A DNA stretch of 64,000 nucleotides, from positions 5,580,001 through 5,644,000 of the forward strand of contig NZ_CP081943.1 in assembly GCF_020423045.1 (NCBI RefSeq), given 5' to 3'. Below the pieces are notes generated by a model that saw only the letters and a program-made list of their open reading frames with translations, had not been told where the DNA came from and did not search any database. Of this stretch, positions 55,998 through 64,000 are shown piece after piece (the first letter of the stretch is position 1; each line of letters opens with the position of its first letter). Both the position numbers and the translations under genes were made by a program. Source of the stretch: Pseudomonas sp. MM213 (GTDB lineage: Bacteria; Pseudomonadota; Gammaproteobacteria; Pseudomonadales; Pseudomonadaceae).

Positions 55998-56794
55998 TGC
56001 GCAAGATTTCACTATTGGAGCGCGTGCGCCGGTTCGGCCACTCCGGCATCGATGTGCTGGCGGTGTTCGGTCGTTCGACGATCTTCCTGTTTCATGCCTT
56101 GCTCGGCCGTGGCGGTATCGGCGGCGGGTTCGGGCTGCTGATCAAGCAATTGCATTCGGTGGGCGTGATGTCCCTGGTGATCATCGTGGTCTCCGGGGTG
56201 TTCATCGGCATGGTGCTGGCGCTGCAGGGGTTCAACATCCTGTCCAGCTATGGTTCGGAGCAGGCGGTCGGGCAGATGGTTGCGCTGACGTTGCTGCGTG
56301 AACTGGGCCCCGTGGTCACGGCGTTGTTGTTCGCCGGGCGCGCCGGTTCGGCCCTGACGGCTGAAATCGGCAACATGAAGTCCACCGAGCAGTTGTCCAG
56401 TCTGGAAATGATTGGTGTCGACCCGCTCAAGTACATCATTGCCCCGCGCCTGTGGGCCGGCTTCATTTCCCTGCCGGTGCTGGCGATGATTTTCAGCGTG
56501 GTGGGTATCTGGGGCGGTTCGTGGGTGGCCGTCGACTGGCTGGGTGTCTATGAAGGTTCCTACTGGTCGAACATGCAAAACAGCGTGACCTTTGCCGACG
56601 ATGTGCTGAACGGCATCATCAAAAGCATTGTCTTCGCTTTTGTCGTGACCTGGATCGCCGTATTCCAAGGCTATGACTGCGAGCCCACATCCGAGGGGAT
56701 CAGTCGTGCCACTACCAAGACCGTTGTGTACGCCTCGTTGGCGGTACTCGGCCTGGACTTTATTCTGACCGCCTTGATGTTTGGAGATTTCTGA
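55997..56794 (+). CDS. mlaE: Phospholipid ABC transporter permease MlaE
   Basis: This 265-residue membrane protein is the permease of the Mla complex, with about five helices and the family's [37 protein letters not shown] and [20 protein letters not shown]. The ATG at 55997 overlaps the mlaF stop (TTGATGC); a TTG one codon earlier is unlikely. It sits between the ATPase and the MCE-domain gene, with coupled start and stop codons on both sides. Confidence 0.95.
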   Translation: MRKISLLERVRRFGHSGIDVLAVFGRSTIFLFHALLGRGGIGGGFGLLIKQLHSVGVMSLVIIVVSGVFIGMVLALQGFNILSSYGSEQAVGQMVALTLLRELGPVVTALLFAGRAGSALTAEIGNMKSTEQLSSLEMIGVDPLKYIIAPRLWAGFISLPVLAMIFSVVGIWGGSWVAVDWLGVYEGSYWSNMQNSVTFADDVLNGIIKSIVFAFVVTWIAVFQGYDCEPTSEGISRATTKTVVYASLAVLGLDFILTALMFGDF

Positions 56795-57261
56795 TGCAAA
56801 ACCGCACCCTGGAAATCGGTGTCGGCCTTTTCTTGCTGGCTGGCATCCTGGCTTTGCTGTTGCTGGCGTTGCGGGTGAGTGGCCTGTCCCCGAGCGCAAC
56901 CAACGATACATATAAACTTTATGCGTATTTCGACAATATCGCCGGTTTGACGGTCAGAGCTAAAGTGACCATGGCCGGTGTGACCATCGGCAAGGTCACG
57001 GCGATCGATCTGGACCGCGACAGTTTCACCGGTCGAGTGACGATGCAGCTGGAAAAGCGCGTAGATAACCTGCCGAATGACTCCACTGCATCTATCCTGA
57101 CTGCTGGCCTGTTGGGCGAGAAGTACATCGGTATCAGCGTGGGCGGCGAAGAAGCCCTGCTCAAGGATGGTGGAACCATCCATGACACCCAGTCGTCGCT
57201 GGTGCTCGAGGACCTGATCGGTAAATTCCTGCTCAATACCGTTAGCAAAGACGCCAAATGA
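56794..57261 (+). CDS. mlaD: MCE-domain phospholipid-binding protein MlaD
   Basis: This 155-residue protein has one N-terminal helix (IGVGLFLLAGILALLLLAL) and one MCE domain (YKLYAYFDNIAGLTVRAKV, MAGVTIGKVTAIDLD, LLGEKYIGISVGG). MlaD forms a hexameric ring on MlaE with a hydrophobic pore for lipids. Its ATG overlaps the mlaE stop (TGATG). Length is typical. Confidence 0.95.
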   Translation: MQNRTLEIGVGLFLLAGILALLLLALRVSGLSPSATNDTYKLYAYFDNIAGLTVRAKVTMAGVTIGKVTAIDLDRDSFTGRVTMQLEKRVDNLPNDSTASILTAGLLGEKYIGISVGGEEALLKDGGTIHDTQSSLVLEDLIGKFLLNTVSKDAK

Positions 57262-57272
57262 GGAGCTTTTGA

Positions 57273-57929
57273 ATGATCTCTACCTTGCGACGTGGCCTGT
57301 TGGTATTACTCGCGGCCCTGCCGTTGATGGCTAACGCCGTGGCGGCGCCTTCCGCGCACGAACTGGTACAAGACACCACGACCCGGTTGCTGGCGGATCT
57401 GTCGGCCAACAAAGAGAAGTACAAGCAGGACCCGCAGGACTTTTACACGGCGCTGAACACCATCGTCGGGCCTGTGGTGGATGCCGAGGGCATCTCCAAG
57501 AGCATCATGACGGTCAAATATTCGCGCAAGGCCACGCCGGCGCAAATGAAGACCTTTGAAGAAAACTTCAAGAAAGGCCTGTTCCAGTTCTATGGCAACG
57601 CCTTGCTCGAGTACAACAACCAGGGCATCGTCGTCGACCCTGCCAAGGATGAGTCGGGAGACCGCACCAGCGTTGGCATGACGGTCAAAGGCAGCAACGG
57701 CGCGATCTATCCTGTGTCTTACACGCTCGAGAAGATCAACGGCGAGTGGAAGCTGCGTAACGTGATCATCAACGGCATCAATATCGGCAAGCTGTTCCGC
57801 GACCAATTCGCCGATGCGATGCAGCGCAATGGCAACGACCTGGACAAGACCATCAATGGTTGGGCCGGTGAAGTCGCCAAGGCCAAGGAAGCCAGCCAGA
57901 AGCAATCCACCGAGCAGCAGACCCAATGA
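57273..57929 (+). CDS. mlaC: Periplasmic phospholipid shuttle MlaC
   Basis: This 218-residue periplasmic protein has a signal peptide (MISTLRRGLLVLLAALPLMANAVA) and the MlaC/Ttg2D fold (DPQDFYTALNTIVGPVVD, SYTLEKINGEWKLRNVIING). It carries phospholipid between the outer-membrane MlaA complex and MlaFEDB; Pseudomonas MlaC is known to hold more than one phospholipid. The C-terminal tail is charged and Gln-rich. GAGGAGC precedes the ATG; the stop overlaps mlaB. Confidence 0.94.
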   Translation: MISTLRRGLLVLLAALPLMANAVAAPSAHELVQDTTTRLLADLSANKEKYKQDPQDFYTALNTIVGPVVDAEGISKSIMTVKYSRKATPAQMKTFEENFKKGLFQFYGNALLEYNNQGIVVDPAKDESGDRTSVGMTVKGSNGAIYPVSYTLEKINGEWKLRNVIINGINIGKLFRDQFADAMQRNGNDLDKTINGWAGEVAKAKEASQKQSTEQQTQ

Positions 57930-58231
57930 GTGTATCGGCCATTCGCATGAACGAATCCGGTGAGCTGATGCTCAGCGGCATGCTGGACTACCTCACTGGC
58001 CCGGGCCTGCGCAAGCAGGGCCAGGCGCTGATCAAGGCCAGCAAGGCCCCCGCACTGGTGGTGGACTGTTCGGCGGTGTTGAAATCCAGCAGCGTCGGCT
58101 TGTCGTTGCTGCTGTGTTTCATGCGGGATGCGCACGAGGCCGGCAAGACGCTGAGCATCCGCGCGATGCCCGAAGACATGCGCGAAATCGCTCAGGTCAG
58201 CGAAATGACCGAGCTGTTGGCGCATCCCTAA
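57926..58231 (+). CDS. mlaB: STAS-domain protein MlaB
   Basis: This 101-residue cytoplasmic STAS protein binds MlaF and is needed for ATPase activity and stability of the complex. It shows the STAS pattern LMLSGMLDYLTGPGL, then APALVVDCSAVLKSSSVGLSLLL with the conserved serine region. It overlaps mlaC by 4 bases (ATGA). A terminator-like hairpin follows. Confidence 0.92.
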   Translation: MSVSAIRMNESGELMLSGMLDYLTGPGLRKQGQALIKASKAPALVVDCSAVLKSSSVGLSLLLCFMRDAHEAGKTLSIRAMPEDMREIAQVSEMTELLAHP

Positions 58232-58245
58232 CCGCATCGACAGAG

Positions 58246-58298
58246 AAGCCCCCCGTCAGAGTCCTGCTTCGCGGGGTTCGCAGGCGCGGGGCTTTTTT
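58246..58298 (+). terminator. Terminator after mlaB
   Basis: Outer arms AAGCCCC / GGGGCTT enclose an inner imperfect stem (CCTGC / GCAGG region around 58263-58284) and run into T6. It lies 15 bases past the mlaB stop and precedes ibaG, so the two are probably separated at least in part. Confidence 0.75.
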
Positions 58299-58344
58299 GT
58301 ATGATGTCCGACCCGCGCGCACAGGGCGCCGATTGAGGTTGAGC

Positions 58345-59872
<1,528 letters not shown>

Positions 59873-59999
59873 TTTTTTGCTGCATGGGCATAAGGATGTG
59901 CCCGTTGAATTCGTTTCAAGTCGAGGGTACTTCACCCACGATGTGTGTCCGGCGCCGTTTGTGACCGGGCACGTACCTTGATAAGGACTGACGTTTCCC

Positions 60000-60635
60000 A
60001 TGTTGACCATCGCACTGTCCAAGGGCCGCATCCTTGACGACACCCTGCCGCTTCTGGCTGAAGCGGGCATCGTGCCGACCGAGAATCCGGACAAGAGCCG
60101 CAAGCTGATCATCCCCACGACCCAGGAAGATGTACGCCTGCTGATCGTGCGCGCCACCGATGTGCCGACCTATGTCGAGCATGGTGCCGCTGACCTGGGC
60201 GTCGCCGGTAAAGATGTGTTGATGGAATACGGCGGCCAGGGCCTCTACGAGCCACTGGACTTGCGCATTGCCCTCTGCAAGCTGATGACCGCTGGCCGTG
60301 TCGGCGACGTCGAGCCCAAGGGCCGTTTGCGGGTGGCGACCAAGTTCGTCAACGTTGCCAAGCGTTACTACGCCGAACAGGGTCGTCAGGTCGACATCAT
60401 CAAGCTGTACGGCTCGATGGAGCTGGCGCCGCTGATCGGTCTGGCGGACAAGATCATCGACGTGGTCGACACCGGCAACACCCTGCGCGCCAATGGCCTG
60501 GAACCCCAGGATTTCATTGCCGACATCAGTTCCCGGCTGATCGTCAACAAAGCTTCGATGAAAATGCAGCACGCCCGTATCCAGGCGTTGATCGACACCC
60601 TGCGCAAGGCAGTGGAGTCTCGACACCGCGGCTGA
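60000..60635 (+). CDS. hisG: ATP phosphoribosyltransferase, short form
   Basis: This 211-residue enzyme joins ATP and PRPP in the first step of histidine synthesis. It is the short form (no C-terminal ACT-like domain), which needs HisZ for activity and feedback; hisZ is not in the window. It shows [27 protein letters not shown] and the PRPP loop [15 protein letters not shown] small hairpin (GCGCGAC / GTCGCGC, 60643-60661) follows before hisD. Confidence 0.95.
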   Translation: MLTIALSKGRILDDTLPLLAEAGIVPTENPDKSRKLIIPTTQEDVRLLIVRATDVPTYVEHGAADLGVAGKDVLMEYGGQGLYEPLDLRIALCKLMTAGRVGDVEPKGRLRVATKFVNVAKRYYAEQGRQVDIIKLYGSMELAPLIGLADKIIDVVDTGNTLRANGLEPQDFIADISSRLIVNKASMKMQHARIQALIDTLRKAVESRHRG

Positions 60636-60760
60636 TTCACCTGCGCGACCTTGAGTCGCGCCCGTCTATCCGCCTCATAGCCAGAATCTCAGGTGCCCAA
60701 GCGGAAACGACTGCTAAGTTAGGGCGCCTGAGTTTTTGCCATTCCTATGAGGCTCTCGCT

Positions 60761-62086
60761 ATGACCGCACCGACTGCAATTCGCCGACTCAACGCTGCTG
60801 ACCCGGATTTCGCACATCATCTGGATCATCTGCTGAGCTGGGAAAGTGTGTCTGACGACTCGGTCAATCAGCGGGTGCTGGACATCATCAAGGCCGTGCG
60901 CGAGCGTGGCGATGCGGCGCTGGTGGAATTCACCCAGAAGTTCGACGGCCTGGAAGTCGCCTCGATGGCCGACCTGATCCTGCCGCGCGAGCGCCTGGAA
61001 CTGGCGCTGACCCGCATCACCGTGCCGCAGCGTGAAGCGCTGGAAAAAGCCGCGGCCCGCGTGCGCAGCTACCACGAAAAGCAGAAACAGGATTCCTGGA
61101 GCTACACCGAGGCCGATGGCACCGTGCTGGGCCAGAAGGTCACGCCGCTGGATCGCGCCGGTCTTTATGTCCCGGGCGGCAAAGCGTCGTACCCGTCGTC
61201 CGTACTGATGAATGCGATCCCGGCCAAAGTGGCGGGCGTGACCGAAGTGGTCATGGTGGTGCCGACCCCACGTGGTGAAATCAACGAGCTGGTATTGGCC
61301 GCAGCGTGCATCGCGGGTGTCGACCGTGTCTTCACCATTGGCGGCGCGCAAGCCGTTGCCGCGTTGGCTTATGGCACCGAAAGCGTGCCGAAGGTCGACA
61401 AGGTGGTCGGCCCGGGCAATATCTATGTCGCCACCGCCAAGCGTCACGTGTTCGGCCAGGTCGGCATTGACATGATCGCCGGCCCGTCGGAAATCCTCGT
61501 TGTGTGCGACGGCCAGACCGATCCGGACTGGATCGCCATGGACTTGTTCTCCCAGGCCGAGCACGACGAAGACGCCCAGGCGATTCTGGTCAGCCCGGAC
61601 GCCGGGTTCCTCGACAAGGTCGCCGCCAGCATCGCCAAACTGCTGCCGACCATGGAACGCGCCGAGATCATCGAAACCTCGATCAATGGCCGTGGGGCGC
61701 TGATCCAGGTTCGCGATATGGAACAAGCCATCGAAGTGGCTAACCGCATCGCACCGGAGCACCTGGAGTTGTCGGTCGCCGATCCACAAGCGTGGTTGCC
61801 GCAGATCCGTCACGCCGGCGCAATCTTCATGGGCCGTCACACCTCCGAAGCCTTGGGCGACTACTGCGCCGGCCCGAACCACGTGCTGCCGACTTCCGGC
61901 ACCGCACGGTTCTCCTCGCCGCTGGGCGTGTACGACTTCCAGAAACGCTCGTCGATCATCTTCTGCTCCGAGCAGGGTGCGTCGGAACTGGGCAAGACCG
62001 CTTCCGTGCTGGCCCGTGGCGAGTCGCTGACCGCCCACGCCCGCAGCGCCGAATACCGCATCATCGACGACAAGCAGGGGAACTGA
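60761..62086 (+). CDS. hisD: Histidinol dehydrogenase
   Basis: This 441-residue zinc enzyme oxidises L-histidinol to L-histidine in two NAD-dependent steps. It shows [20 protein letters not shown], the region [20 protein letters not shown] and the catalytic [20 protein letters not shown] and APEHLEL. It ends 1 base before the hisC start. A gap of 125 bases with a weak hairpin separates it from hisG. Length is typical. Confidence 0.97.
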   Translation: MTAPTAIRRLNAADPDFAHHLDHLLSWESVSDDSVNQRVLDIIKAVRERGDAALVEFTQKFDGLEVASMADLILPRERLELALTRITVPQREALEKAAARVRSYHEKQKQDSWSYTEADGTVLGQKVTPLDRAGLYVPGGKASYPSSVLMNAIPAKVAGVTEVVMVVPTPRGEINELVLAAACIAGVDRVFTIGGAQAVAALAYGTESVPKVDKVVGPGNIYVATAKRHVFGQVGIDMIAGPSEILVVCDGQTDPDWIAMDLFSQAEHDEDAQAILVSPDAGFLDKVAASIAKLLPTMERAEIIETSINGRGALIQVRDMEQAIEVANRIAPEHLELSVADPQAWLPQIRHAGAIFMGRHTSEALGDYCAGPNHVLPTSGTARFSSPLGVYDFQKRSSIIFCSEQGASELGKTASVLARGESLTAHARSAEYRIIDDKQGN

Positions 62087-62087
62087 G

Positions 62088-63140
62088 ATGAGTAAATTCT
62101 GGAGCCCGTTCGTCAAGAACCTGGTGCCTTACGTGCCGGGCGAGCAGCCGAAACTGGCGAAACTGGTGAAGCTCAACACCAACGAAAACCCGTACGGCCC
62201 ATCGCCAAAAGCCCTGGCGGCGATGCAGACCGAGCTCAATGACAACCTGCGTTTGTACCCGGACCCGAACAGCGACCTGTTGAAGAACGCTGTCGCCCAT
62301 TACTACGGCGTGCAAAGCAATCAGGTGTTCCTCGGCAACGGTTCCGATGAAGTCCTGGCGCACATCTTTCACGGTTTGCTGCAACACGATCAGCCGGTGC
62401 TGTTCCCGGACATCAGCTACAGCTTCTACCCGGTCTACTGCGGGTTGTACGGCATCACGTTCGACGCGGTACCGTTGGACGAACAGTTCCAGATCAACCC
62501 GGCGGATTACGCCAAACCGAACGGCGGGATCATCTTCCCGAACCCGAACGCCCCGACCGGTTGCCTGTTGGCGCTGGACGCGGTTGAGCAAATCCTCAAG
62601 GCCAGCCCGGATTCGGTGGTCGTGGTGGATGAGGCTTACATCGACTTCGGTGGCGAGACGGCGATCAGTCTGGTGGACCGTTATCCGAATTTGCTGGTGA
62701 CTCAGACCTTGTCCAAATCCCGTTCCCTGGCCGGCCTGCGGGTCGGTCTGGCGGTGGGGCATCCGGACCTGATCGAGGCGCTGGAGCGGATCAAGAACAG
62801 CTTCAACTCTTATCCGCTGGATCGCCTGGCGAACGTCGGCGCAGCCGCCGCGTTCGAAGACCGCGAGTACTTCGACAAGACCTGCGGGTTGGTGATCGAG
62901 AATCGCGAGAAGGTCGTTGCGCAACTGCAAGCCAAGGGCTTTGAAGTGCTGCCGTCAGCGGCGAACTTCATCTTCGCCCGGCATCCGCAGCACGATGCGG
63001 CGGGGCTGGCAGCGAAGTTGCGCGAGCAAGGCGTGATCGTCCGGCACTTCAAGCAGGAACGCATTGCGCAGTTCCTGCGGATTTCGATTGGCACGCCTGA
63101 ACAGAATCAGGCACTGATCGACGGCCTCGGCGACCTCTAA
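62088..63140 (+). CDS. hisC: Histidinol-phosphate aminotransferase
   Basis: This 350-residue PLP enzyme makes histidinol phosphate from imidazole acetol phosphate and glutamate. It shows [16 protein letters not shown] near the N-terminus, [10 protein letters not shown] and the PLP lysine Lys210 in [12 protein letters not shown]. It is translationally coupled to hisD (TGAGATG). It matches hisC1 (PA4447) by position, between hisD and algW. Confidence 0.95.
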   Translation: MSKFWSPFVKNLVPYVPGEQPKLAKLVKLNTNENPYGPSPKALAAMQTELNDNLRLYPDPNSDLLKNAVAHYYGVQSNQVFLGNGSDEVLAHIFHGLLQHDQPVLFPDISYSFYPVYCGLYGITFDAVPLDEQFQINPADYAKPNGGIIFPNPNAPTGCLLALDAVEQILKASPDSVVVVDEAYIDFGGETAISLVDRYPNLLVTQTLSKSRSLAGLRVGLAVGHPDLIEALERIKNSFNSYPLDRLANVGAAAAFEDREYFDKTCGLVIENREKVVAQLQAKGFEVLPSAANFIFARHPQHDAAGLAAKLREQGVIVRHFKQERIAQFLRISIGTPEQNQALIDGLGDL

Positions 63141-63156
63141 AACATCCACCAATCCT

Positions 63157-63248
63157 GTGGGAGCGAGACCGGCTTGCCGGCGATAGCGGTTTAACAGTCA
63201 ACGATGATGTTGAAAGTTATGGCCTCATCGCGAGCAGGCTCGCTCCCA
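63157..63248. repeat. Hybrid REP pair
   Basis: The left half (GTGGGAGCGAGACCGGCTTGCCGGCG, seen in parts) mixes the CCGGCTTGCCGGCG and GTGGGAGCGAG cores, while the right half is the GCGAGCAGGCTCGCTCCCAC family also found at 26996-27029. It lies between converging hisC and algW. Confidence 0.75.
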
Positions 63249-63268
63249 CAGTGGTTTTGTGTTGCGGT

Positions 63269-64000
<732 letters not shown>

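Overview
The window is a high-GC chromosomal segment of a fluorescent-group Pseudomonas. The evidence is the gene order (dppBC/dppA paralogues/opdP, roxSR, gatCAB, mreBCD, tldD/pmbA, fagA-fumC-sodA, rpoN cluster, mla-murA-hisGDC, algW), which follows the P. aeruginosa PAO1 order PA4506 to PA4446 as I remember it, and the many REP-type repeats (cores GTAGGAGCCGGCTTGC and GTAGGAGCGAGGCTTGCC) typical of P. fluorescens relatives. I see no rRNA or tRNA genes, prophage, IS element or CRISPR array.

Layout. 1-9.9 kb: a dipeptide/oligopeptide ABC uptake locus on the minus strand with the start of dppC, dppB, four DppA-type binding proteins and an OprD-family porin. 9.9-10.8 kb: a gene-free repeat block. 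10.8-15.5 kb: a SIMPL-domain protein, the RoxS/RoxR redox two-component pair and an SbmA-like transporter. 15.6-23.8 kb: a D-glucarate/galactarate catabolic locus (GntR-type regulator, kdgD, ketoglutarate semialdehyde dehydrogenase, MFS transporter, garD). It is interrupted by an oppositely oriented two-gene unit (16.5-18.1 kb) with a near-consensus LexA box in its promoter. 24-27 kb: an AEC transporter, an orphan PcaC-like protein, a Ca2+/Na+ antiporter and an RlpA-like lipoprotein.

27-47.9 kb: conserved core genes: gatCAB (minus), mreBCD-maf-rng-yhdP-nitrilase-tldD (plus), darP (minus), pmbA, then the iron-stress cluster fagA-fumC-TPR-sodA and a ZIP transporter. 47.9-54.9 kb: a minus-strand run from kdsD through kdsC, lptCAB, rpoN, hpf, ptsN and rapZ to ptsO, joining lipopolysaccharide export with sigma-54 and the nitrogen PTS. 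55.2-63.1 kb: mlaFEDCB-ibaG-murA-hisGDC (plus). The window ends inside algW (minus).

The most interesting item is the SOS-type unit at 16.5-18.1 kb. A sigma-70 promoter with CTGTATGCATATACAG just downstream of its -10 drives a 434-residue protein carrying the HxxxDxxxxxH zinc signature of the phospholipase C/P1 nuclease fold, with no signal peptide, followed by a 64-residue unknown protein. Other points are a shared operator linking the GntR regulator to kdgD, a probable ATT start codon for mreC, and several unusual REP arrangements. Functions are inferred from family motifs and gene order read by eye; no searches were run.
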